Shown piece by piece: positions 7,529 to 15,896 of a stretch of DNA of 64,000 nucleotides (position 1 is its first letter; every line of letters starts with the position of its first letter). The position numbers and the translations under genes were made by a program. The notes under the pieces were generated by a model. That model was not told the origin of the DNA. It did not search any database and saw nothing but the letters and a program-made list of their open reading frames with translations. The DNA is from Lachnospiraceae bacterium (GTDB taxonomy: Bacteria; Bacillota; Clostridia; Lachnospirales; Lachnospiraceae): NCBI GenBank assembly GCA_017446045.1, contig JAFSRP010000026.1:1-64000 (forward strand). Direction: 5' to 3'.

Positions 7529-10345
7529 TTAGAAGATAAAATCCTCTTCCTTCAGAATAAGCAGGCCGTTTTTATCATACTTACCTTTGAAGATACCGGT
7601 CAGGCGCTTGCCGATCGGAGGTTTCTCCGCGCGGTCCGCAGCCTCCTCGATCAGCTGCTCCGCATTGGCTCTGGTGAGCGGGATCCCGTCCTCTTCCATG
7701 AGTTCGATGCGTTCGTAGAGCGCCAGCATGCTCTTGCCGGTGATGCTGCAGTCAATGCTTGCGGCATACTGAGCACAATACTGCGCAAAGTCATCGATCT
7801 CCATTTCTTCGTCTCTGCCGGCAGGCGCCACAGCCTTGACGTTATTGAAGCGCTCGGCAGCAGGTTTGCCGTTGGACCGTTTCTGAGGTGCCGGTATCGG
7901 CTCTTCCTCTTCTTCCTCTTCCTCGTCGTACTCTTCGTACTCCTCGTCAAAGTCGTCGTCCGGTCTGTCTTCGTCTTCATCCTTCTCATCGATATCAGAG
8001 ATGTAATCACAGATATCAAAGAGGTCGGGACAGACATCCTCAACACGGTCCAGTCCTTCCGGCGTATCGATCATCACAACGATCGTACCGCTGCGGTCTG
8101 TGCGGATCAGGTCATACAGGTCCTCGATCACATCATCGTCCAGGTCACCCGCGTTTTCGATCACAAAGTCCTTGCCGCGGATCTTCTCCAGGATCGTATC
8201 GGTCAGGCCCTTCTGGTTGAGCTTTTCAGCGGAGGTCTTTACAGACGCATGCTGGATCCCGTTTTCCTCATGAAGCGCCTTCAGCTCATCAACCGCGATC
8301 TCCAGTCCCTGTGCACCTGTTTCCGCCTCAATGATCATGTGGAAATTCTTATCGGAGACCGGTGCCGGCTTCGGCGCTGCCGGTGCGGGCTTCGGAGGTT
8401 CGGCGGGTCTGGGCGCGGGCTTCGGGGTAAAGGAAGTCTTGGCCTGTGGTACCGGCCTCGGGGGTACCGGTCGGGACATCACAGAAGCTGCTGCTTCCGG
8501 TGCGGGTGCTGCAGGTGCATGTATCGGCGCCGGTGCGGGTGTCGGTGCAGGTGCCGGTGCTACAGGCACAACGGGTGTGGGCTTCGGCACTGCAGGCGCC
8601 GGAGCTGCAGATGCAGCCGGGATCACCGCCGGTGCGGGTGCTGCCGGAATCACCGCGGGAGCAACAGGAGCCGGGGCTGCGGGAGCGGCCTCAACAGGGG
8701 CTGCAGGCGCTGCCGGGGCGACCGGTATCACTGCCGGGGCCACTGCAGGAGTCGGAGCTGCGGGAGCGGCCGGCGCCGCCTTCTCAACGATCGGAGCTTC
8801 CGTAGTATGGATCTCCGGCGGATTTACGACATTGATATGGACCTGCTGGGTAGAGATCTCAATGGACCGCGCAGAAACGCTGGTCGGTACCGGCGCAGCT
8901 TCCCGGACGGGCTCACGTACAGCAGCCTCCTCCGGAATGGTCTCCTCCGGTGTGACTTCGGTTACCAGAACCGGTACACCGCTGCCAAAATCGAAGGTCA
9001 TCTGGCGGCCGTCCTCATCTTCCGGATACTCTTCCTCAGACGCTGCCGGGATTTCCGGGGCATCCTGCATAGCCGCTTCTGCTGCCGGAGCTTCCTCCGG
9101 TTCGCTCACAGGCGCTGCGGGAACCGGCTCTTCCGGGACATACAGGGGTGCTTCCGGCACTTCGGGAGCTGCCTCCTCCGGAACAGGTGCGGGAGCTTCG
9201 GGAACTGCCGTTTCCTCCGACGCTGCGGGCGCTTCCTCTTCCGGAACATACGCTGCGGTTTCATACGCCGCCGGCTCTTCCGCCGGTTCTGCCGCAGGCT
9301 CCTCCGCAGGGGCTTCCTGCGGAACATCCATTACGAGGGTGGGGGCGGTCCATTCCTGTGTTTCCGGCTCAGCGGGTGCTTCCTGCGCTTCCTGCGGAGC
9401 TTCGCCGCTGTATGCGGGCGCTTCATACTCTGCGGGCGCTTCCTGCTCTGCTGCCGGCTCCGCGCCGATCTCACCCAGTCCGTGCGCGCGGACATATGCC
9501 TCGAAGTAGGCATCCTCATCCTCATAGCGCTGCGCGGCCAGCTCGTCGCTGCGGCGGAACATATCCGCCGTATATGCGGTATAACTCTCGTACTCTTCCT
9601 CCGCGACCTGGATGCGGTCCAGTGTCTCGGCGACGTCCTGCTGGTCATAGCCCTCCGTCTCACCGATCAGCGGATTCTCATAGGTCTGCGCTGCCTCTTC
9701 CCGGACTGCGGACGCCTGGGCCTGCTCCTCCGTAAAGGTGCGCGGGTTCAGAATGTTGCTCTGTGCCTCACTCAGGTTGGCATAGCGCTGCTTCAGGCGG
9801 AGCGCCTTCCGGCTGTAGGGACTGTCTCCGTATAAAAGCGCGATCCTGTCGCAGGTCTTTACGCTGTCCTCGATCCTTCCGGCATACTCATAAGAAGTAG
9901 CCAGTTCATACAGCCACTTTTCATCGGGATCATGATCACAGTAACGCTCCAGCGGGATCAGCTGGCGGTCATAGGGCGCGTGCTTCGCCTTCAGCAGCAT
10001 GTACTGCAGGAGATAGTTGCCCGTATCGTCCGGCGCGATCTCATGGTACTCATGATAATAATCCTCAGCCTCTTCCATGTCACCCGAACGGACTGACAGC
10101 TCTGCCAGTTTGAACAGGATCCGCTTGCCCACGGGCGCGCGCTCCAGGGCCATGATCAGGAGGCCTCTCGACTCATCCAGCCTGTCGTTCTTCTCAAAGA
10201 CCGTCGCGGCCATCGTCAGCAGGTTGGTATTGCGTACCCGCTCCCACTCGATAGACTCGGCGATCTTGAGGGCTGTCGCGTAATCCTCCTCATTGACCAG
10301 CTTTTTCATCTGTTCGATTTTTAAATTGAACTCGTACTTGTCCAT
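7529..10345 (-). CDS. TPR protein with long Ala/Pro-rich linker and degenerate AAA+-like domain
   Basis: A 938-residue protein in three parts. Residues 1 to about 200 are helical tetratricopeptide-like repeats (YATALKIAESIEW, AEDYYHEYHEIAP). About 200-640 is low-complexity Ala/Pro/Glu, ending in PAPTPAPAP tracts. About 655-775 (ending DLFDICDYIS) resembles the Walker-B half of CbbX/SpoVK-type AAA+ ATPases (DFVIENAGDLDDDVIEDLYDLI, then IVVMIDTPEGLDRV) but has no P-loop. An acidic tract (DEEYEEYDEEEEEEEE) and a conserved-looking helical tail follow. No signal peptide or membrane helix. It sits between recR (27-bp gap) and cvpA (12-bp gap). The AAA+ resemblance is my inference; function unknown. 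Confidence 0.7.
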   Translation of the reverse strand: MDKYEFNLKIEQMKKLVNEEDYATALKIAESIEWERVRNTNLLTMAATVFEKNDRLDESRGLLIMALERAPVGKRILFKLAELSVRSGDMEEAEDYYHEYHEIAPDDTGNYLLQYMLLKAKHAPYDRQLIPLERYCDHDPDEKWLYELATSYEYAGRIEDSVKTCDRIALLYGDSPYSRKALRLKQRYANLSEAQSNILNPRTFTEEQAQASAVREEAAQTYENPLIGETEGYDQQDVAETLDRIQVAEEEYESYTAYTADMFRRSDELAAQRYEDEDAYFEAYVRAHGLGEIGAEPAAEQEAPAEYEAPAYSGEAPQEAQEAPAEPETQEWTAPTLVMDVPQEAPAEEPAAEPAEEPAAYETAAYVPEEEAPAASEETAVPEAPAPVPEEAAPEVPEAPLYVPEEPVPAAPVSEPEEAPAAEAAMQDAPEIPAASEEEYPEDEDGRQMTFDFGSGVPVLVTEVTPEETIPEEAAVREPVREAAPVPTSVSARSIEISTQQVHINVVNPPEIHTTEAPIVEKAAPAAPAAPTPAVAPAVIPVAPAAPAAPVEAAPAAPAPVAPAVIPAAPAPAVIPAASAAPAPAVPKPTPVVPVAPAPAPTPAPAPIHAPAAPAPEAAASVMSRPVPPRPVPQAKTSFTPKPAPRPAEPPKPAPAAPKPAPVSDKNFHMIIEAETGAQGLEIAVDELKALHEENGIQHASVKTSAEKLNQKGLTDTILEKIRGKDFVIENAGDLDDDVIEDLYDLIRTDRSGTIVVMIDTPEGLDRVEDVCPDLFDICDYISDIDEKDEDEDRPDDDFDEEYEEYDEEEEEEEEPIPAPQKRSNGKPAAERFNNVKAVAPAGRDEEMEIDDFAQYCAQYAASIDCSITGKSMLALYERIELMEEDGIPLTRANAEQLIEEAADRAEKPPIGKRLTGIFKGKYDKNGLLILKEEDFIF

Positions 10346-10372
10346 TTTGGCTCCTTCACGGAAGTGTAGTAA

Positions 10373-10993
10373 TTATTTCAGCTCGGTGCGTCCGCTCAGT
10401 GCGCGCTCGAGGGTAACTTCATCGATATTTTCAATGTCGCCGCCGACCGGTACGCCGGATGCGATCCTGGTGATCCTGACCGGCAGGTCCAGCATCCGGA
10501 TGAGTTTGACGATGTACATCGCCGTGCTCTCTCCCTCCACAGTCGGACTGGTGGCAATGATGACCTCCTGCACAGCGGCGCTTCCGTCCGCATTCTGCAG
10601 TCGCTGCATCAGCTCCTTCAGCCTGATGTCATTCGGGCCTACGCCAAGCAGCGGGGAAATGACGCCCTGCAGCACGTGGTAAACGCCGTCGTATCTGCCG
10701 GTACGCTCGTAGGCGGCCAGGTCGCGGGAATTCTCCACGACCATGATCATCGTATGATCGCGTTTCTTACTGCTGCAGATCGGGCAGATGTCGCCGTCCG
10801 TCAGCGTCTGGCACTGACTGCAGAAATGAACATTTTCCCTGGCGTCCACCATGGACTCCGCAATGCCCCTGACCTGTTCCTTCGGCATCCCGATCAGATG
10901 GAATGCCAGGCGCTGGGCGCTTTTCTGGCCGATGCCCGGCAGGGACTGCAATGATTCGATCAGTTTGCCGATGCTAGATCCGTAGTAATCCAA
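10373..10993 (-). CDS. recR: Recombination mediator RecR
   Basis: A 206-residue protein that with RecF/RecO loads RecA on gapped DNA. It shows the N-terminal helix-hairpin-helix (LQSLPGIGQKSAQRLAFHL), the zinc finger CSQC...CPIC (about 57-73), and a Toprim domain from MVVENSRDLAAYERTG. Length is normal. It starts two bases after ybaB, the order known from many Firmicutes (dnaX-ybaB-recR). Confidence 0.97.
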   Translation of the reverse strand: MDYYGSSIGKLIESLQSLPGIGQKSAQRLAFHLIGMPKEQVRGIAESMVDARENVHFCSQCQTLTDGDICPICSSKKRDHTMIMVVENSRDLAAYERTGRYDGVYHVLQGVISPLLGVGPNDIRLKELMQRLQNADGSAAVQEVIIATSPTVEGESTAMYIVKLIRMLDLPVRITRIASGVPVGGDIENIDEVTLERALSGRTELK

Positions 10994-10995
10994 GG

Positions 10996-11337
10996 TCAGA
11001 AACCTCCCAGGCCCAGGCCGCCGCCCAGACGTCCCATGATAGCTTCGGTCGCCTCATCTGCCTTGCCCGCGGCGTCGTTATACGCGAGCATGACCAGATC
11101 CTGCAGGGTCTCCACATCCTCGGGATCACAGGCATCCGGATCGATCTCGACCCTGGTCATGACCTTCTTGCCGTTGATCGTGATGCTCACGGCACCGCCG
11201 CCGGCTGTCCCGGTACACTCCTTCTCCTCAAGTTCCTTCTGCTGCTCTTCCATCTGGCGCTGCATGCGCTGTGCCTGCTTGAGCATGTTATTCATGTTGC
11301 CGGGCATGCCGCCCGGGAATCCACCGCGTTTTGCCAT
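10996..11337 (-). CDS. YbaB/EbfC family nucleoid-associated protein
   Basis: A 113-residue small DNA-binding protein. Family features are the Gly/Met-rich start (GGFPGGMPGNMNNMLKQAQ), a long amphipathic helix (QRQMEEQQKELEEKE), and the strand-rich core ending in DPEDVETLQDLVMLAYNDA. Members bind DNA as dimers. It lies between dnaX (78-bp gap) and recR (2-bp gap), the usual neighbourhood. Confidence 0.95.
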   Translation of the reverse strand: MAKRGGFPGGMPGNMNNMLKQAQRMQRQMEEQQKELEEKECTGTAGGGAVSITINGKKVMTRVEIDPDACDPEDVETLQDLVMLAYNDAAGKADEATEAIMGRLGGGLGLGGF

Positions 11338-11415
11338 CGTTTCTCTCCTGATATCTGTCCTGCCGGTGTTCCGGCCCTATCCTCTGTCTGCCGTGCCGGC
11401 TTCCCGGCCTGATCT

Positions 11416-13344
11416 CTAGTTCTCAAACTCAACATGGAACCGGATCCTGCTCAGCTCCTCGTCGGTCATGCGGTTATCCACCGCTTCGATCTCCCCGGGC
11501 TTTGCGATCCGGGCCATGAAGCTGACAGGGATGCCCAGACGCTCACGCGCCAGTTCCCGCAGCCTGAGTACGCCGTTTTCCTCCGGATTGCGCGCCGCCA
11601 GGGTGTAATTGATCTTATTCCTGAAAAGCAGTACAATGCTGCCCTTTTCCTCTTTCAGCATAACGCCGGAAAACAATGTCCGGTTGGATGGCGAAAGATC
11701 GTTCACCATGTCCGCCCAGTTGTGACGCAGCACATCGATCAGGCGGTCGCCGCGTTCCTCCTCCGGAAACTCTTCGGACGCTGAAACCGGAGGGATCTCC
11801 TCCTCCGCGGGCGTTGCCTCCGGCTGCCGGGAGATCTGGTTCTGTCCTTCAGCCTGCGGCTTCGGTGATGCCTGCTCAGCGGGCTCACCTATCTCCGGGA
11901 CCGGCTCTTCTGCCTGCCATACCTCCGGGACCGGTTCCTCCCGGACCGTATCCTGCCTGCGGTCATTCAGCTCCACAGTGATCCTGGCGCTCATCGGCTC
12001 CGGGGCCTTGTCCGGACCTTTCTGCTCCGCTTCCAGGTTTCGCCTGCGCTCTGCCTGGAGTCTTGCGCGGATGCTGCCCGGTTCCGCTGTTTCTGCTGCC
12101 CGTCCTGCTTCGCCTGAAGCCTCCCACAGTGTGTCTGCCGGAGCTCTCGATGCATCTCCCGGGCGGCTTTCCGCTTTTGCCGTCCGTCCCGGTACATCCA
12201 TGCTCCGCCCGCCTGCGTCTGACGGTCTGTCGGATGCTGCTGCCTGTATGGTATGCCTTGTGCAAAGGCGGATCAGTTCCACCTCCAGAAGGACTCTCTT
12301 CTGCGGCGAAAAGCGGGCACGGTTGCCCAGCTCCGCCAGCGCGGACATGATCATGATCAGGTCCTGACGGCTGGTCAGCGCCGCATCCGCGCGCGCCATC
12401 ATCAGCCGTTCCTCGGATATGTCGAGGATATCCGCCGACGCGTCGCTTCCGGCCAGCAGCACAGTGCGCAGATACCAGATAAAGTCATTGATCAGCTGGC
12501 TGATGTCACTGCCCGCTGCCGTGAGTTCATTGACTGTCTTCAGCGCTTCCTCGATCTCTCCGCGCACGACCTGTCCGTACAGGGCGGAATACACACCCGT
12601 ATCCGCAGCGCCGAGGATCTCCAGCACATTGTCGTACGTCAGCGTCTCCCCGTAATGATAGGCTGCGCACTGGTCCAGCAGGCTCAGCGCGTCGCGCATG
12701 GAGCCGTCTGCCGCTTCCGCGATATAGGAAAGCGCCCGGTCTTCGATCTTCATGCCCTCGAGCGCCGTGATCTCCCGAAGATGCGTGGCGGCCGTACGGC
12801 GGCTCATGCGGTGGAAATCGTAGCGCTGGCAGCGGCTGAGGATCGTCGGCGGGATCTTCTGCGGATCCGTCGTTGCCAGGATAAAGATCACATAGGAAGG
12901 AGGCTCCTCCAGTGTTTTGAGCAGGGCGTTGAACGCGCCTGTCGAAAGCATGTGCGCCTCGTCGATAATGTATACCTTGAACCGCCCCGTGACCGGCGGA
13001 TACTCCACCTGGTCTCGGATATCGCGGATGTTGTCCACGCCGTTGTTTGAGGCCGCATCGATCTCAAAGACGTTCATGGCACGGCCGGTACGGATCGCCT
13101 CGCAGACCTCACAGCTGTTGCACGGGCTTCCGTCATGCTCCGCGGCGTGGGGGCAGTTGACCGCCCGCGCGAAGATCTTGGCTGCGGAAGTCTTGCCGGT
13201 ACCCCTCGTACCACAAAAAAGATAGGCATGACCTATCCTGTCTGTCCTGACCTGATTCTTCAGGGTCGTTACGACCGCGTCCTGACCGACGATCTCATCA
13301 AAGGTGGCAGGCCGCCATTTTCGATACAGTGCCTGATACGACAT
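11416..13344 (-). CDS. dnaX: DNA polymerase III subunit gamma/tau
   Basis: A 642-residue clamp-loader ATPase. It has MSYQALYRKWRP at the N terminus, Walker A GTRGTGKT (about 46), a zinc site (C..CNSCEVC), DEAHML (Walker B), the sensor TTDPQKIPPTILSRC, and a Pro/Glu/Ala-rich linker before a C-terminal tau-like domain. No slippery A-run was noticed inside, so a gamma form by frameshifting is not evident. A consensus promoter lies upstream at 13468-13496. Confidence 0.97.
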   Translation of the reverse strand: MSYQALYRKWRPATFDEIVGQDAVVTTLKNQVRTDRIGHAYLFCGTRGTGKTSAAKIFARAVNCPHAAEHDGSPCNSCEVCEAIRTGRAMNVFEIDAASNNGVDNIRDIRDQVEYPPVTGRFKVYIIDEAHMLSTGAFNALLKTLEEPPSYVIFILATTDPQKIPPTILSRCQRYDFHRMSRRTAATHLREITALEGMKIEDRALSYIAEAADGSMRDALSLLDQCAAYHYGETLTYDNVLEILGAADTGVYSALYGQVVRGEIEEALKTVNELTAAGSDISQLINDFIWYLRTVLLAGSDASADILDISEERLMMARADAALTSRQDLIMIMSALAELGNRARFSPQKRVLLEVELIRLCTRHTIQAAASDRPSDAGGRSMDVPGRTAKAESRPGDASRAPADTLWEASGEAGRAAETAEPGSIRARLQAERRRNLEAEQKGPDKAPEPMSARITVELNDRRQDTVREEPVPEVWQAEEPVPEIGEPAEQASPKPQAEGQNQISRQPEATPAEEEIPPVSASEEFPEEERGDRLIDVLRHNWADMVNDLSPSNRTLFSGVMLKEEKGSIVLLFRNKINYTLAARNPEENGVLRLRELARERLGIPVSFMARIAKPGEIEAVDNRMTDEELSRIRFHVEFEN

Positions 13345-13467
13345 GTGACTCCAGCGCTATGGATCTTATATGCGCCCCTGACCGGTCTGCTTCCGGCCCG
13401 CAGATCATACAGTTCATCCCTGCAGGATACAGACCGCCTGATAGCTCATATAGATATACTCCATTAG

Positions 13468-13496
13468 ATTTTAACATCATGTTGTGTTCTATGCAA
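13468..13496 (-). promoter_or_regulatory. Promoter of the dnaX unit
   Basis: On the minus strand TTGCAT (13491-13496), 17 bp, TAAAAT (13468-13473). The leader to dnaX would be about 115 nt. Confidence 0.75.
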
Positions 13497-13622
13497 GAAA
13501 ATCATACAAGATTTCCGCCGGTTCCGACTTTAAAACAATTATGTAACGTCACCGTCAGATCCGTCGCCGGAGAGTACACGGCAGCAGTGTCGAGAATACC
13601 GGTAGCGCTTTCCCTCACGGAA

Positions 13623-13631
13623 TGCTACAAT
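13623..13631 (+). promoter_or_regulatory. Extended -10 box immediately before tadA
   Basis: TGC-TACAAT with its last base seven bases before the ATG at 13638, where the transcript should begin. There is no Shine-Dalgarno between, so the mRNA may be leaderless. Confidence 0.5.
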
Positions 13632-13637
13632 ACGCTT

Positions 13638-14150
13638 ATGAGTCTGACCCGTGAAGAAAAATACATGAAGGAAGCCATACGCCAGGCGCATAAGGCAGCC
13701 GCCATCGGTGACGTGCCCATCGGCTGTGTGATCGTGCAGGGCGACCGGATCATTGCCCGCGGGTATAACCGTCGGACGGCAAAAGGCAATGTCCTCCAGC
13801 ATGCGGAGATCATTGCCATTGACCGCGCCTGCCGCAGAACAGGCGACTGGCGGCTCGAGGAATGTGAGATGTACGTCACGCTCGAACCCTGTCCCATGTG
13901 CGCGGGCGCTGTCGTGCAGGCGCGTATACCGAAGGTGTATATCGGCGCCATGAATCCCAAGGCCGGCTGTGCCGGTTCGATCCTGGATATGTTTCATGAG
14001 ACCCGCTTCAATCACCGGGTCGAGACCGTCATCGGCACCTGCGGGGAGGAATGCATATCCCTGATGAAGGATTTCTTCCGGGACCTGCGGGAAGCGCATC
14101 CGAAGAAAGTGAAGTACATCCCCGGAGAGGGACGGATCGAACGGCAGTAA
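13638..14150 (+). CDS. tadA: tRNA adenosine(34) deaminase TadA
   Basis: A 170-residue zinc deaminase that converts A34 of tRNA-Arg(ACG) to inosine. The active site is plain: HAE (zinc His and proton-shuttling Glu) in VLQHAEIIAID, and PCPMCAG with two zinc cysteines in TLEPCPMCAGA. The start at 13638 (MSLTREEKYMKEAI) matches family N termini; upstream in-frame codons are not preceded by a usable ribosome site. It is divergent from dnaX. Confidence 0.95.
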   Translation: MSLTREEKYMKEAIRQAHKAAAIGDVPIGCVIVQGDRIIARGYNRRTAKGNVLQHAEIIAIDRACRRTGDWRLEECEMYVTLEPCPMCAGAVVQARIPKVYIGAMNPKAGCAGSILDMFHETRFNHRVETVIGTCGEECISLMKDFFRDLREAHPKKVKYIPGEGRIERQ

Positions 14151-14221
14151 CCGCAGTTTTTTCATAAACCGGGGCTGTGCCCGGATAATGCAGCATCATC
14201 CAAAAGAAAGGACCGACCATC

Positions 14222-14443
14222 ATGAACAGCAGCGCACCGTTTTGTACCTGTGACAACTATAACTGTTCCCTGCACCCCGTGAACCATGACAAGGGCTGTA
14301 ATCCGTGCATGGAGAAAAATCTCCGTGTGGGACATGTGCCAAACTGCATGATCTATGCGGTCTCCAAAGAAAAAAAGCCCGCCGGTTACACCTTCGAGGA
14401 TTTTGCGGACTTCGTAAATGAATGCAGAAGCGCTGCGGAATGA
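14222..14443 (+). CDS. Small Cys-rich DUF6485 family protein
   Basis: A 73-residue protein with cysteines in CTCDNYNCSLHP, KGCNPCMEKNL and PNCMIYAV, the pattern of DUF6485 proteins common in anaerobic clostridia. The cysteine spacing suggests a metal site, but function is not known. AGAAAGGACC precedes the ATG. The stop codon lies within the loop of the terminator at 14429-14460. Confidence 0.85.
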   Translation: MNSSAPFCTCDNYNCSLHPVNHDKGCNPCMEKNLRVGHVPNCMIYAVSKEKKPAGYTFEDFADFVNECRSAAE

Positions 14444-14460
14444 CCGCAGCGCTTTTTTTT
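14429..14460 (+). terminator. Strong terminator overlapping the DUF6485 stop codon
   Basis: Ten-base stem AGCGCTGCGG / CCGCAGCGCT, loop aatga, then eight T. The TGA stop is the last three loop bases. The convergent MATE gene begins its 3' end two bases further on. Confidence 0.9.
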
Positions 14461-14461
14461 A

Positions 14462-15793
14462 TTACCGTTTCTCACGCTGCATTTTCAGCAGATAGGCAAG
14501 GCAGAGCAGATTCTGCACCAGGGAGGAACAGGGCGTGGCCAACCCGATCCGGAAAAGAGAGACCGGCTGGATCCGGCTGAACAGCATGGACAGCGGGACT
14601 CTGACCAGGAAAGCTCCCGTGATCCCCTGCAGCATGACGAAGGCAGTCCGCTGGCAGCCGTTGAAATAACCGATAAAACAGAACAGGAATGCGGTCATCA
14701 GGCAGTCGATGGCGTACGCCCTGAGATAATCCGCGGAAGCCTGCCTGACTTCCATATCCGAGGTGAAGATCCCGCTCAGCAGACCGCCATGGAAATACGC
14801 CGCATATCCGATAAGGACACCGCAGCACAGGGAGATCCCGATGCCGTAGTACAGGGCTTTCCGTGCCCGGTCCATACGGCCTGCGCCGAAATTCTGCGCC
14901 ACGAAGGAAGAGATGGACTGGGAAAATGCCGAAGGCACAAGCATGATGAATCCGCAGAGCTTTTCTGCGACGCCGATGCCCGCGGAGGCGATGACGCCGA
15001 GCCCGTTGACGATGGCCAGGATCACCAGGAAACTGATCGAGACCAGCAGGTCCTGCAGGGCAATGGGCACGCCGATGGTCAGGATGCGCCGGATGACGCG
15101 GAGATCATATCGGATGTCCTTCACCGAAAAATCAAAGGGAAGCCCCGACTTGCGGATGATCAGCAGGGAAATGAGCACACTTAAGCCCTGGGACATGACC
15201 GTCGCCGCTGCCGCGCCTGCGGCGCCCATTCCCAGCACCGCTACGAAATACAGGTCCCCGAAAATATTGAAGACCGCGGCGATCGCCACGGTGATCAGCG
15301 GCATGCGGGAGTTGCCCATGCCGCGGAAAATGCTGCCCAGAATATTGTATGCCACGATAAAGACTGCGCCTCCGCAGCAGATCCTGAGATATGCCGTCGC
15401 CTGGGAGAACGCCTCAGCGGGCGTATGCATGATCCCGGCCGCCGCAGGTGAGAGAAACTGCATCGAAACGGCAACCAGCGCGCCCATTGACAGAAACAGC
15501 GCAATGGAGGTGCCGATGACCTTTCCACCGTCCCGGAGACGGTTCTGGCCGATCATCTGACCCAGCAGGACGGTGGTTCCGAGCGCCATATCGGTAATGA
15601 CAAAGGTGATGGACTGCATCAGCTGCGATCCGATGGAGACCGCCGATACATCGGCAGCATCGGAAAACTGTCCGACGACCAGCAGGTCGACGGCACCGTA
15701 CAGCGACTGCAGAAACATTGAAAATATAATAGGAAAGACAAACCGCACAAGAGGCGAGAGGATCTTTCCTTCGGTGAAAACTGTATTTTTCAT
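14462..15793 (-). CDS. MATE family efflux transporter (second copy)
   Basis: A 443-residue twelve-helix transporter of the MATE family. It opens with TEGKILSPLVRFVFPIIFSMFLQSLYGAVD and has the second-half motif SFVAQNFGAGRMDRA. It is only distantly similar to the pump at 2.5-3.9 kb, so this is not a recent duplication. It may be read separately from the ECF operon upstream, since a terminator-like structure lies between. Substrate unknown. Confidence 0.9.
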   Translation of the reverse strand: MKNTVFTEGKILSPLVRFVFPIIFSMFLQSLYGAVDLLVVGQFSDAADVSAVSIGSQLMQSITFVITDMALGTTVLLGQMIGQNRLRDGGKVIGTSIALFLSMGALVAVSMQFLSPAAAGIMHTPAEAFSQATAYLRICCGGAVFIVAYNILGSIFRGMGNSRMPLITVAIAAVFNIFGDLYFVAVLGMGAAGAAAATVMSQGLSVLISLLIIRKSGLPFDFSVKDIRYDLRVIRRILTIGVPIALQDLLVSISFLVILAIVNGLGVIASAGIGVAEKLCGFIMLVPSAFSQSISSFVAQNFGAGRMDRARKALYYGIGISLCCGVLIGYAAYFHGGLLSGIFTSDMEVRQASADYLRAYAIDCLMTAFLFCFIGYFNGCQRTAFVMLQGITGAFLVRVPLSMLFSRIQPVSLFRIGLATPCSSLVQNLLCLAYLLKMQREKR

Positions 15794-15807
15794 GGTTCCC
15801 TGTAACT

Positions 15808-15878
15808 ATAAAAAGGAGCTGCCGCACCGGGCTCGGAAAGACACATATCATCCACGATCCGATATGAGACAGCTCCTT
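15808..15878 (-). terminator. Terminator-like structure after the ECF operon
   Basis: Nine-base outer stem AAGGAGCTG (15813-15821) / CAGCTCCTT (15870-15878) with a long internally structured loop; T-rich on the minus strand after it. Confidence 0.55.
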
Positions 15879-15896
15879 CTGGCATTCTTTACAGCT

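Noticed and set aside
8249-9835. Long open frames antisense to the Ala/Pro-rich linker of the TPR protein
   Set aside because: They exist because a GC-rich Ala/Pro/Glu coding repeat has few stops on the other strand; products are Arg/Cys/Gly-rich low complexity without start signals.
11416-13344. Programmed frameshift producing a gamma form of DnaX
   Set aside because: No A-rich slippery heptamer with downstream structure was noticed on the coding strand.
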